34,005 nt of DNA, taken from contig JADZBU010000135.1 in the NCBI GenBank assembly GCA_020851955.1, positions 1 to 34,005 on the forward strand, written 5' to 3'. The stretch comes from Chromatiaceae bacterium. GTDB taxonomy: Bacteria > Pseudomonadota > Gammaproteobacteria > Chromatiales > Chromatiaceae. This document shows, one piece after another, positions 19,726 through 29,825 of the stretch (position 1 is the stretch's first letter; each line of letters begins with the position of its first letter). Under the pieces are notes generated by a model, which was not told the DNA's origin, did no database searches, and saw nothing but the letters and a program-made list of their open reading frames with translations. The translations under genes were made by a program, and so were the position numbers.

Positions 19726-20799
19726 TCACCTGACCAAGGCAAGCGTAATCACCAGGCCACTGGCCATCAGATAAAAACCGAACAACAAGCCGCCACCCCA
19801 CCGGTCAGCCTTGACCGAGGCCGCCATATCCGTTGCCTTTTCATGGCCGAGTTTGGTGATGTAGATCAGCAGCGCAATGACGGCAATGCAATACACATAA
19901 GCGTACAGATAGAGGGTGTCGAGCAAGGTCAGGTACTCCACGGTCGGCAGATCTTCACCCACCGTGATCTGCAACGCCACAATCGAGAAGATTGAAAAAA
20001 TGGCAATCTGAAAACGTGAATCCACCAATTTTGGGCTGAGCAAAAACACAAAAGAACAGCAGATGGTGGTCAGCAGAATAGGCAAGACGTTTTTCACAAC
20101 GGCATTGATGATCGGGCGTGTGATCCGCAGCTCAATGGATACGCGGGAATAGGAACTGCCCTGGTCCACCCGTGTATCGCCAAAATTGGTCGGATGGGTG
20201 TAGTCGTAACTTTGCATCGTGGCTGGTTTGTATTGGAATCCGGGCAATTTGAGCTCAGGATTCACACCGATGCTGTCAACCACATATTTTTGCCCAAGCG
20301 TGTCGCGTACCGCATCTTCGATCTCGATGCTGATGCTCTGCTTGTCAAAGGGGTAGTTGCGCAGGTCAAGCTTGCGGCTCATCCGGCCCTCCACATGAAT
20401 GACCTGATACAACTGCCCATCTGGCAACACCTCCGGCTCTTCATAAGACTTAGTGATGACGGTGCCCCAGGATTCCGAGTGGTTGACAAATTCAAGGGAG
20501 CTGGAGGGGTCGATATCCGGGTTTTTCCAGCGAAACCACAGGTAAAAATCAACCATGTAATTGTGATTCTTGAGGTCTATGGCCTGTACGTCGTTGAGGT
20601 AGGCCCCCATCATCACCACGTCGGGTTCGCCAATTTTCTTGACGCTGATGCTGGCCTTTGAAGCATCCTCAGGCTCCATCAGGGTCTCGGCCAACGCCAT
20701 GCCGCTAAGCCCAGTCAACCCAACCAGACATCCACCAACCAACATCACACAGGCAAGTGTCGCCATCCAGCAGGCCGGACGCTTGATCATCGAGGTCAT
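19726..20799 (-). CDS. Prokaryotic pentameric ligand-gated ion channel (Cys-loop receptor-like, GLIC/ELIC-related)
   Basis: 357 aa from MTSMIKRPACW. Signal-like N-terminus, NYPFDKQSISIEIEDAV (Pro-loop region), then RITRPIINAVVKNVLPILLTTICCSFVFLLSPKLVDSRFQIAIFSIFSIVALQITVGEDLPTVEYLTLLDTLYLYAYVYC and a C-terminal TM helix. Confidence 0.87.
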   Translation of the reverse strand: MTSMIKRPACWMATLACVMLVGGCLVGLTGLSGMALAETLMEPEDASKASISVKKIGEPDVVMMGAYLNDVQAIDLKNHNYMVDFYLWFRWKNPDIDPSSSLEFVNHSESWGTVITKSYEEPEVLPDGQLYQVIHVEGRMSRKLDLRNYPFDKQSISIEIEDAVRDTLGQKYVVDSIGVNPELKLPGFQYKPATMQSYDYTHPTNFGDTRVDQGSSYSRVSIELRITRPIINAVVKNVLPILLTTICCSFVFLLSPKLVDSRFQIAIFSIFSIVALQITVGEDLPTVEYLTLLDTLYLYAYVYCIAVIALLIYITKLGHEKATDMAASVKADRWGGGLLFGFYLMASGLVITLALVR

Positions 20800-20922
20800 G
20801 TCAACACTCCATGGAAAGCAGGATTGGATGGCCTGATTCTGTCGCACACCAGCTTTCAGGCACCCATTGCCCGTCCCAGTCCCCTTCCCGCGCCAGCGCA
20901 AGGTAGGTCTCCAGGTGCCGCT

Positions 20923-21016
20923 AGCCTTTGGTGGGGACGCGGTAGAGGGGGGATTATAAAGACTCCCGGCCTGACTTGCCGGCGTCACGCCCCGGCCAGG
21001 CGCATCCCAGCCCAAA
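20923..21016. repeat. Right copy of the ~95-bp direct repeat (fumarase promoter region)
   Basis: AGCCTTTGGTGGGGACGCGGTAGAGGGGGGATTATAAAGACTCCCGGCCTGACTTGCCGGCGTCACGCCCCGGCCAGGCGCATCCCAGCCCAAA; minus strand keeps TATAAT at 20953-20958, facing the pLGIC gene. Confidence 0.9.
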
Positions 21017-21023
21017 TTGGTCC

Positions 21024-21052
21024 TTGCACCCTCCCCCGGGGCTCTGTATCAT
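21024..21052 (+). promoter_or_regulatory. tRNA-Val promoter
   Basis: TTGCAC (21024-21029), 17-bp spacer, TATCAT (21047-21052), then GC-rich discriminator CCCGCCCCTC. Confidence 0.72.
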
Positions 21053-21069
21053 CCCGCCCCTCAGACGAC

Positions 21070-21146
21070 AGGCGCGTAGCTCAGTTGGTTAGAGCACCAC
21101 CTTGACATGGTGGGGGTCGTTGGTTCGAGCCCAATCGCGCCTACCA
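21070..21146 (+). tRNA. tRNA-Val (anticodon GAC)
   Basis: AGGCGCG TA GCTC AGTTGGTTA GAGC A CCACC TTGACAT GGTGG GGGTC GTTGG TTCGAGC CCAAT CGCGCCT A CCA; all stems pair; encoded CCA. Confidence 0.96.
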
Positions 21147-21294
21147 ATTCCTTGGCTACCCGTTCAACGACTAGCCCCCTCAGGGGCCAAAGGCGTTGGC
21201 GGGTAGCTCGATGTTTTTCGGCGGCCGGCGTCATGTTGTTGGCCATGAGCTGAATCACGTGATCCCTCGTACCGATCACCACTGAGCAGGCAGA

Positions 21295-23214
21295 ATGCCC
21301 ATGCCCCGCATCACCCTCCCCGACGGTTCCGTCAAGTCTTTCGACGCCCCTCCGACCGTAGCCCAGGTCGCGGCCAGCATCGGTCAGGGTCTGGCCCGTG
21401 CCGCCCTCGCCGGCCGGGTTGATGGCCGTCTCGTCGATACCTCGCATCTCATCGCCCAGGACGCCAGTCTGGCCATCGTCACCGCCCGGGACGAGGAAGC
21501 CCTGGAACTGCTGCGTCATGACGCCGCCCATGTCATGGCCCAGGCGGTCCAGGAACTCTATCCCGGCACCCAGGTGACCATAGGCCCCGCCATCGAAAAC
21601 GGCTTCTACTACGACTTTGCCCGCGCGGAGCCCTTCACCCCGGAAGACCTGGGCGCGATCGAGCAGCGCATGCACGAGATCGTCGCCCGCGACCTGCCCC
21701 TGGAGCGCGAGGTCTGGGACCGCGAGGATGCCAAGACCCTCTTTGCCGGCATCGGCGAGGACTTCAAGGTTCAGATCATCGAGAACATCATCCCCGAGGG
21801 GGAAGAGGTCTCCATCTATCGCCAGGGCGACTGGTTTGATGTCTGCCGCGGCCCCCATCTGCCCAGCACGGGTAAGCTCGGCAATGGCTTCAAGCTGATG
21901 AAGGTGGCCGGCGCCTACTGGCGGGGCGATTCCACCCAGCCCATGTTGCAACGCATCTATGGCACCGCCTGGCGTGACCGCAAGGAGCTCAAGGATTACC
22001 TCACGCGCCTGGCGGAGGCGGAGAAGCGGGACCATCGTAAGCTCGGCAAGGCCCTGGATCTCTTCCATACCCAGGAAGAGGCGCCGGGCATGGTCTTCTG
22101 GCATGACAAGGGCTGGACCCTCTACCTGATCCTGGAGGATTACATCCGGTCCAAACTCCGGGTGCATGGCTATCTTGAGGTCCATACCCCCCAGATCATC
22201 GATCGCAGCCTCTGGGAGCGGTCCGGTCACTGGGAAAAGTTTCGCGCGGACATGTTCGTCACCGAGGCCGAGGAGCGGGTCTTCGCCATCAAGCCGATGA
22301 ACTGCCCGGCCCATATCCAGATTTTCAATCACGGGCTCAAGAGCTACCGCGACCTGCCCCTGCGCATGGCGGAGTTTGGCTCCTGCCACCGCAACGAGCC
22401 CTCCGGGACCCTGCACGGCCTGATGCGGGTGCGTAACTTCGTCCAGGATGACGCCCACATCTTTTGCACCGAGGATCAGATCCTCTCCGAGGTTCTGGAC
22501 TTCATCGACCTGCTCTACGGCATCTACCGGGATTTCGGCTTCGACGAGGTGCTGGTGAAGTTCTCCACCCGCCCGCCCAAGCGCGTGGGTTCCGACGCCA
22601 CCTGGGACAAGGCGGAGCAGGCCCTGGAAAACGCCCTGATCGAAAAGGGCCTGGCCTTCGACCTGCAGCCCGGCGAAGGCGCCTTCTACGGTCCCAAAAT
22701 CGAATTCTCCCTGCGGGACTGCCTGCAACGGGTCTGGCAACTCGGCACCATCCAGCTCGATTTCTCCATGCCGGAGCGTCTGGGCGCCCACTACATCGCC
22801 GTTGATAACAGCCGCCAGACCCCGGTCATGCTGCACCGCGCGGTACTGGGTTCCCTGGAGCGTTTCATCGGCATTCTGATCGAGCACTACGCCGGCGCCC
22901 TGCCCCTCTGGCTGTCGCCCTTGCAGGCCGTGGTCCTCAATATCACCGATCGGCAGGCGGACTGGGTCCGGGAAGTGGCTAGCACTTTGACGGATAAGGG
23001 CTTCCGGACCCATCTCGACTTGAGAAACGAGAAGATCGGCTTTAAAATCCGCGAGCACACCCTGCAGAGGGTACCCTACCTGCTGGTGGCCGGCGATCGC
23101 GAGGTCGAGACGCGCACCCTTTCGGTACGCAACCGCAAGGGTCAGGACCTGGGTACCCTGAGCCTGGACGAGGTTATCGACCGGCTCGGCGAGGAAGTGG
23201 CCCAAAAAGTTTAA
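21295..23214 (+). CDS. thrS: Threonyl-tRNA synthetase
   Basis: 639 aa; [17 protein letters not shown] domain, FMKPMNCP-like [51 protein letters not shown]-terminal anticodon-binding domain. Confidence 0.97.
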   Translation: MPMPRITLPDGSVKSFDAPPTVAQVAASIGQGLARAALAGRVDGRLVDTSHLIAQDASLAIVTARDEEALELLRHDAAHVMAQAVQELYPGTQVTIGPAIENGFYYDFARAEPFTPEDLGAIEQRMHEIVARDLPLEREVWDREDAKTLFAGIGEDFKVQIIENIIPEGEEVSIYRQGDWFDVCRGPHLPSTGKLGNGFKLMKVAGAYWRGDSTQPMLQRIYGTAWRDRKELKDYLTRLAEAEKRDHRKLGKALDLFHTQEEAPGMVFWHDKGWTLYLILEDYIRSKLRVHGYLEVHTPQIIDRSLWERSGHWEKFRADMFVTEAEERVFAIKPMNCPAHIQIFNHGLKSYRDLPLRMAEFGSCHRNEPSGTLHGLMRVRNFVQDDAHIFCTEDQILSEVLDFIDLLYGIYRDFGFDEVLVKFSTRPPKRVGSDATWDKAEQALENALIEKGLAFDLQPGEGAFYGPKIEFSLRDCLQRVWQLGTIQLDFSMPERLGAHYIAVDNSRQTPVMLHRAVLGSLERFIGILIEHYAGALPLWLSPLQAVVLNITDRQADWVREVASTLTDKGFRTHLDLRNEKIGFKIREHTLQRVPYLLVAGDREVETRTLSVRNRKGQDLGTLSLDEVIDRLGEEVAQKV

Positions 23215-23219
23215 TCAAG

Positions 23220-23277
23220 GCCGGCGGATGCCTGGCCCTGCCAGTTCAGGGCCCGAGGTTTCGCCGGCTGTTTTTTT
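23220..23277 (+). terminator. Rho-independent terminator/attenuator between thrS and infC
   Basis: GCCGGCG (23220-23226) / CGCCGGC (23262-23268) with nested GGCCCTG/CAGGGCC stem, then TGTTTTTTT. Confidence 0.65.
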
Positions 23278-23298
23278 CCCTGACTGGAGGAACCTGCG

Positions 23299-23817
23299 AT
23301 AGCTGCGCCAAAGAGAAACCGCGTTAACAAGGAAATCAACGTACCCGAGGTACGACTCATTGACGCGGAAGGTCAACAGGTTGGTATTCTAAGGACGCGC
23401 GAGGCCCTGGAGCGGGCGGCGGAAGAAGGTCTGGACCTGGTCGAGATCGTGCCCAACGTGGAGCCTCCCGTCTGTCGCCTCATGGACTTTGGTAAGTTTC
23501 TCTTCGATCAGAAGAAGAAGCGGGCCGAGGCGAGAAAGAATCAGAAGCAGGTCGAAATCAAGGAAATCAAATTTCGTCCAGGGACGGAGGAAGGAGACTA
23601 TCAGGTCAAACTGCGCAACCTGACGCGTTTCCTCAACGAAGGGGACAAGGCCAAGGTCACGATGCGTTTCCGCGGGCGTGAACACGCCCACCGGGATCTG
23701 GGGCTCGAGTTGCTCCAGCGCGTGGAAAAGGACCTGGCCAGCATCAGTATCATCGAACAGCAGCCCCAGATGGAAGGACGCCAGATGGTGATGGTTCTGG
23801 GCCCCAAGAAAAAATAG
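23299..23817 (+). CDS. infC: Translation initiation factor IF-3, likely ATA start
   Basis: [74 protein letters not shown]...; in-frame TGA at 23281; GGAGGAA 6-7 nt before ATA at 23299. The track shows only the internal ATG at 23449. Confidence 0.9.
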   Translation: MAAPKRNRVNKEINVPEVRLIDAEGQQVGILRTREALERAAEEGLDLVEIVPNVEPPVCRLMDFGKFLFDQKKKRAEARKNQKQVEIKEIKFRPGTEEGDYQVKLRNLTRFLNEGDKAKVTMRFRGREHAHRDLGLELLQRVEKDLASISIIEQQPQMEGRQMVMVLGPKKK

Positions 23818-23949
23818 CGGCAAGGCGGGTCCCGATGTCGGGACCCTCGCGATTGGGAATGCCAGCGGGCCGTCAGGTGGATGGCCTGGACGGTATTCCC
23901 AGTTTCCGATCGCCGCCATCAGCAATGATCAATAGCGGAGTGTTGAAAA

Positions 23950-24147
23950 ATGCCCAAGATCAAAACCAATCGCGGGGCCGCCAAGCGTTTTTCGTTTACC
24001 GGTTCCGGAAAAATCAAACGGAATGCCTCCCATCGGCGGCACATCCTCACCAAGAAGCCGACCAAGCGGAAGCGCCACCTGCGCGATCCCGCCATGCTCC
24101 ACAAGGCCGATATGAAGATGGCCATGAGGATGATGCCCTACTGCTGA
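23950..24147 (+). CDS. rpmI: 50S ribosomal protein L35
   Basis: [36 protein letters not shown]. Confidence 0.97.
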   Translation: MPKIKTNRGAAKRFSFTGSGKIKRNASHRRHILTKKPTKRKRHLRDPAMLHKADMKMAMRMMPYC

Positions 24148-24223
24148 GCCCCTCCTTGACCCTTGCGGTCCAGGGAGCCATCGACAGTCCTAATATGATG
24201 AATTATTTCCGGAGAAGCATTCC

Positions 24224-24592
24224 ATGCCACGCGTAAAACGCGGCGTCATTGCGCATGCACGCCACAAGAAGATCCTGGACGAAGCTAAAGGCTATTACGG
24301 TGCCCGCAGCAAAGTCTTTCGCGTCGCCAAGCAGGCCGTTATCAAGGCCGGCCAGTACGCCTATCGCGACCGTCGCCAGAAAAAGCGCATGTTCCGCGCC
24401 CTCTGGATCGCCCGCATCAACGCCGCCGCGCGCGAGTGCGGCCTGTCCTACAGCCGGCTCATCAATGGCCTGAAGCTGGCGGGGGTCGAACTCGACCGCA
24501 AGGTGCTGGCCGACATCGCTTATCACGACAGCGAGGCCTTCGCCGCCCTGGCCGCTCAGGCCAAGGACGCCCTGCCGCCCGCCGCTGCCTGA
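24224..24592 (+). CDS. rplT: 50S ribosomal protein L20
   Basis: [55 protein letters not shown]. Confidence 0.97.
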   Translation: MPRVKRGVIAHARHKKILDEAKGYYGARSKVFRVAKQAVIKAGQYAYRDRRQKKRMFRALWIARINAAARECGLSYSRLINGLKLAGVELDRKVLADIAYHDSEAFAALAAQAKDALPPAAA

Positions 24593-24625
24593 CGGCACCC
24601 TTGGCCCGGCCAAGGGCGTCCGTAA

Positions 24626-25786
<1,161 letters not shown>

Positions 25787-25857
25787 CCCGACGCGGGCCG
25801 ACATCCCTTTCATTGGTAGCGGGCTGGCACCCTGGGTCGCCCGCCAGGTAGGAACAG

Positions 25858-28236
25858 ATGAGATTCAGTGAAGCCTGGTTGCGTGAGTGGGTGAATCCCC
25901 CCGTGGACACCGCCACCCTCGCGGATCAATTGAGCATGGCCGGCCTGGAGGTGGACGCCCTGATCCCCGCGGCGCCCGCCTTTACGGGGGTCGGCATCGG
26001 GCTGGTCCAGACGGTGGAGCCGCATCCCGACGCCGCCAAGCTCCGCGTCTGCCGGGTGGACCTGGGCCAGGGCGAGCCGCTGCAAATCATCTGCGGCGCC
26101 CCCAACGTCGCCGCCGGGCAGCGGGTACCCGTGGCCACCCTGGGCGCCGTCCTACCGGGCGACCTCAAGATCAAGCGGGCCAAGCTGCGCGGCATCGAAT
26201 CCCACGGCATGATCTGCTCCGCGGCGGAATTGGGCCTGGCGGAGACCTCGGATGGCATACTCCCCCTGCCCGACGATGCCCCCATCGGCGCCGACTTCCG
26301 CGCCTGGCTGACCCTCGACGACACCTGCATCGAGCTGGACCTGACCCCGGACCGCGGCGACTGCCTGAGCCTCGCCGGCGTGGCGCGCGAGGTGGGCGTC
26401 ATCAACCGCTGCCCGGTGTGCGTCCCCCCCATCCCCGCGGTCCCAGCCAGCCGTGACGATCGCTTCCCCGCGGAACTCCTGGCCCCGGAGGCCTGCCCGC
26501 GCTACACCTGCCGCGTCATCCGCGCCATCGACCCCAGCGCCGAGACGCCCCTCTGGCTGCGGGAGCGCCTGCGCCGCTCCGGCCTGCGCGCCATCAGCCC
26601 CGTGGTGGACGTCACCAACTATGTGCTCCTGGAACTCGGCCAGCCCCTGCATGGCTTCGACCTGGCCAAGCTGGCGGGCGGCATCCAGGTCCGCCTCGCC
26701 CACCCCGGCGAGCGCCTGGCCCTGCTCAACGGCGACACCATCGAGCTGAACGCCGGCACCCTGGTCATCGCCGACACCGCCAAGGCCGTCGCCCTGGCCG
26801 GCATCATGGGCGGCGCCGAGACCGCCGTCGGCGCCGAGACCCGCGACATCCTCTTCGAGAGCGCCTTCTTCGCCCCGGCCCACATCAGCGGCAAGGCCCG
26901 CGCCCATGGCCTCCACACCGATGCCTCCCACCGCTTCGAGCGCGGCGTCGATCCCCAACTCCAGGTCAGCGCCCTGGAACGGGCCACCGCCCTCCTCATC
27001 GCCATCGCCGGGGGCGAACCCGGCCCCATCGTCGAGGCCGTCGCGGCGGCTCAGGTGCCGGCCCGCTCCCAACTGGCCCTGCGGCGCGAGCGCATCCGCC
27101 GTCTGCTGGGCCTGAGCCTGGACGACGCCACCCTCGTCGACATCCTGACGCGCCTGGGCATGACGCTGGTCCCCACCGCCGATGGCTGGGAGGTCACCGC
27201 CCCCAGCAGCCGCTTCGACCTGGTGCACGAGGTGGACCTCATCGCGGAGATCGGCCGCATCCATGGCTATACCCGCATCCCCGCCAGCCATGCCTCCGCC
27301 TCCTCCGCCACCAAGGCCCCACCCGAGACCGCCTTCGATCTCGACCGCGCCCGCTTGGCCCTGGTCGATCGCGGCTACCACGAGGTCATCAGCTACAGCT
27401 TCGTCAACCCCGAGCTGCAGCGGCGACTGGACCCGGAGCAGACGCCCCTCCTGCTCGCCAACCCCCTCTCCCCGGAGATGTCCGCCATGCGCACCAGCCT
27501 CTGGCCCGGCCTCGTCCAGGCCGCCCGGGGCAATCTGGCCCGTCAGCAGGAGCGGCTGCGCCTCTTCGAGAGTGGCCTGCGCTTCCAGCAGGACCCGGAG
27601 GGCCTGCGCCAGGAGGGCATGCTCGCCGGCTTGCTGCTGGGCAAGTCCCTCCCCGAACAGTGGGGCGCGGCGGCCCGCGCCGCCGACTTCTTTGACCTCA
27701 AGGCCGACCTGGAGGCCCTGCTGACCCTGACCGGCGCGGCCGGCGACTTCCGCTTCGTCCCCAGCGAGCACCCGGCCTTGCATCCGGGCCAGACGGCACG
27801 CATCGAGCGCCAGGGGCGGGCCGTCGGCCTCATGGGTATGCTCCACCCGGCCCTGGCCGCGGAACTGGATATCGACGCCAACGCCTACCTCTTCGAATTG
27901 AACCTGTCGGGGCTGCGGGAGGGCACCCTGCCCGCCTTCGCGCCCATCTCCCGCTTCCCCGCCATCCGCCGCGACCTGGCCATCCTGGTCGATCGCGACC
28001 TGCCCTTCCAGCGCGTGCGTGACTGCGTGGCGGCGGCGGCCTCCGACCTGCTGCGGGACCTCATCCTTTTCGATGTCTATGAGGGCGAGCGAATCCCCCA
28101 GGGTACAAAAAGTTTCGCGCTGGGATTGATTTTACAAGCCACTTCTCAGACACTTACCGATCAGGAAGTTGACGCGACCATCGGCCGTGTTCTGGAGCGG
28201 CTGAGTGTTGAACTTGGGGCTAAATTAAGAGACTGA
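25858..28236 (+). CDS. pheT: Phenylalanyl-tRNA synthetase beta subunit
   Basis: 792 aa; [60 protein letters not shown]-terminal FDX-ACB-like domain. Confidence 0.97.
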   Translation: MRFSEAWLREWVNPPVDTATLADQLSMAGLEVDALIPAAPAFTGVGIGLVQTVEPHPDAAKLRVCRVDLGQGEPLQIICGAPNVAAGQRVPVATLGAVLPGDLKIKRAKLRGIESHGMICSAAELGLAETSDGILPLPDDAPIGADFRAWLTLDDTCIELDLTPDRGDCLSLAGVAREVGVINRCPVCVPPIPAVPASRDDRFPAELLAPEACPRYTCRVIRAIDPSAETPLWLRERLRRSGLRAISPVVDVTNYVLLELGQPLHGFDLAKLAGGIQVRLAHPGERLALLNGDTIELNAGTLVIADTAKAVALAGIMGGAETAVGAETRDILFESAFFAPAHISGKARAHGLHTDASHRFERGVDPQLQVSALERATALLIAIAGGEPGPIVEAVAAAQVPARSQLALRRERIRRLLGLSLDDATLVDILTRLGMTLVPTADGWEVTAPSSRFDLVHEVDLIAEIGRIHGYTRIPASHASASSATKAPPETAFDLDRARLALVDRGYHEVISYSFVNPELQRRLDPEQTPLLLANPLSPEMSAMRTSLWPGLVQAARGNLARQQERLRLFESGLRFQQDPEGLRQEGMLAGLLLGKSLPEQWGAAARAADFFDLKADLEALLTLTGAAGDFRFVPSEHPALHPGQTARIERQGRAVGLMGMLHPALAAELDIDANAYLFELNLSGLREGTLPAFAPISRFPAIRRDLAILVDRDLPFQRVRDCVAAAASDLLRDLILFDVYEGERIPQGTKSFALGLILQATSQTLTDQEVDATIGRVLERLSVELGAKLRD

Positions 28237-28240
28237 CGCG

Positions 28241-28540
28241 ATGGCACTGACTAAGGCCGATATGGCCGAATACCTCTACGAACAACTGGGCCTCAATAAG
28301 CGCGAGGCCAAGGATATGGTCGAGTTGTTCTTCGAGGAGATCCGGGTCGCCCTGGAGAGAGGCGAGCAGGTCAAACTGTCCGGTTTCGGCAATTTCGATC
28401 TCCGCGAAAAGAAGCAACGCCCCGGCCGCAATCCCAAGACGGGGGAGGAAATCCCCATCACGGCCCGTCGCGTCGTGACCTTCCGCCCCGGCCAGAAACT
28501 CAAGTCGCGGGTAGAAGCTTATGTTGGAAGCGACCAGTAA
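28241..28540 (+). CDS. ihfA: Integration host factor alpha subunit
   Basis: [35 protein letters not shown]...[45 protein letters not shown]. Confidence 0.95.
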   Translation: MALTKADMAEYLYEQLGLNKREAKDMVELFFEEIRVALERGEQVKLSGFGNFDLREKKQRPGRNPKTGEEIPITARRVVTFRPGQKLKSRVEAYVGSDQ

Positions 28541-28898
28541 CGCGAGCGAGGGCGAGACGGGCGGCGAACTGCCGCCGATCCCTGGCAAGCGCTACTTCAC
28601 CATCGGCGAGGTCAGTGAGCTCTGCGGCGTCAAGCCGCATGTCCTGCGTTATTGGGAACAGGAATTCCCCCAACTCAGTCCCGTCAAGCGGCGCGGCAAC
28701 CGCCGCTACTATCAGCGCCATGATGTCCTCATGGTCCGCCAGATACGCAATCTCCTTTATGATCAGGGCTTTACCATCAGCGGCGCCCGTCAGCAGCTTG
28801 CGGGCGACAACGCCAAGTATGACGCCTCCCAGAGCCAGCAGATCGTTCACCAGCTCCGCCATGAACTGGAGCAGGTGCTGGAATTGCTGAGTCGCTAA
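28521..28898 (+). CDS. MerR-family transcriptional regulator
   Basis: [63 protein letters not shown]; overlaps ihfA 3' end by 20 nt. Confidence 0.93.
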   Translation: MLEATSNASEGETGGELPPIPGKRYFTIGEVSELCGVKPHVLRYWEQEFPQLSPVKRRGNRRYYQRHDVLMVRQIRNLLYDQGFTISGARQQLAGDNAKYDASQSQQIVHQLRHELEQVLELLSR

Positions 28899-28938
28899 GT
28901 CCCTTGTCCCTGGCCGGTTAACCTGGCCGAGCCCGCCC

Positions 28939-29565
28939 ATGATTCACCCCAAACCCAATGGCAGTGGCCAGCCCGTGCTCATCACGAGCCCGCATAGCCC
29001 TGGGCCCGAGGCCTATTGGCACCTGCCGGACCAGATCGGCACCTTCCTCCCCGAGGGCCCGGTCCCGGCGACCCTGAACGGCATCCTCTGCGCGACCTGG
29101 CGGGAGGCGCCCACCAGCCTGGACGACTGGTCCCGGGTCCCCGGCCAGCTACCGGACCTGGCGGAGCCGCCCTTTGACCCCCAGGGCAAGCAGCCGGCGG
29201 CGGGACTCATCATCGAGGAGTCCGACGGGCGCATCTGGATCGTCTGCCCCACCAACCGCTTCGCGGGCTGCGCGGCCAGCTTCCCCAAGGGCCGCGCCGA
29301 CGAAGGCCTGTCCCTGCAGGTCACGGCCATCAAGGAGACCTTCGAGGAGACGGGCTTGCAAGTGGCCATCACGGGGCTGGTGGGGGATTTCCCGGGCGTC
29401 ATCACCCAGGCGCGCTACTACCGGGCGCGCCGGGTGGGCGGGACCCCGGCGGACATGGGTTGGGAGAGCCAGGCGGTCCTGCTGGTGCCCAAAAATCAGT
29501 TGGTGGCGGTCGTCAACCTGCCCCGCGACCAGGAGCTGGCCCGGATGTTGGGGGGCTCGTCATGA
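28939..29565 (+). CDS. Nudix hydrolase-family protein with divergent Nudix box
   Basis: [23 protein letters not shown] aligned to GX5EX7REUXEEXGU: core E and EExG retained, first E replaced by L. Confidence 0.75.
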   Translation: MIHPKPNGSGQPVLITSPHSPGPEAYWHLPDQIGTFLPEGPVPATLNGILCATWREAPTSLDDWSRVPGQLPDLAEPPFDPQGKQPAAGLIIEESDGRIWIVCPTNRFAGCAASFPKGRADEGLSLQVTAIKETFEETGLQVAITGLVGDFPGVITQARYYRARRVGGTPADMGWESQAVLLVPKNQLVAVVNLPRDQELARMLGGSS

Positions 29566-29825
29566 CCCAGCCACCCTCGACCCCATCGCCCTGGCCGGTC
29601 CAACCCCGCAATCCCCTGCATGGCGTGACCCTGGAGGCCATCGTGACCGCCCTGGTCGCGCATTACGGCTGGCCGGGCCTGGGCGAGCGTCTCCCCATGC
29701 GCTGCTTCACCCAGGACCCGAGCCTCTCCTCAAGCCTGAAATTCCTCCGCAAGACGCCCTGGGCACGCACCAAGGTGGAAAGTCTCTATCTCTTCATGCT
29801 GCGCGAGCAGCGTCGCAACCACTAA
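29562..29825 (+). CDS. VF530/DUF2132-family putative DNA-binding protein
   Basis: [62 protein letters not shown]; start overlaps Nudix stop (ATGA). Confidence 0.83.
   Translation: MTQPPSTPSPWPVQPRNPLHGVTLEAIVTALVAHYGWPGLGERLPMRCFTQDPSLSSSLKFLRKTPWARTKVESLYLFMLREQRRNH

Noticed and set aside
21070-21146. tRNA-Val as an integrase attachment site for the left-hand island
   Set aside because: The duplicated piece at 15890 is the 5' end with promoter, not the 3' end expected for att sites, and no integrase gene is visible.
21061-23205. 714-aa minus-strand ORF opposite thrS, and 564-aa ORF opposite pheT (26152-27846)
   Set aside because: Antisense to unambiguous thrS and pheT; codon-bias artefacts.
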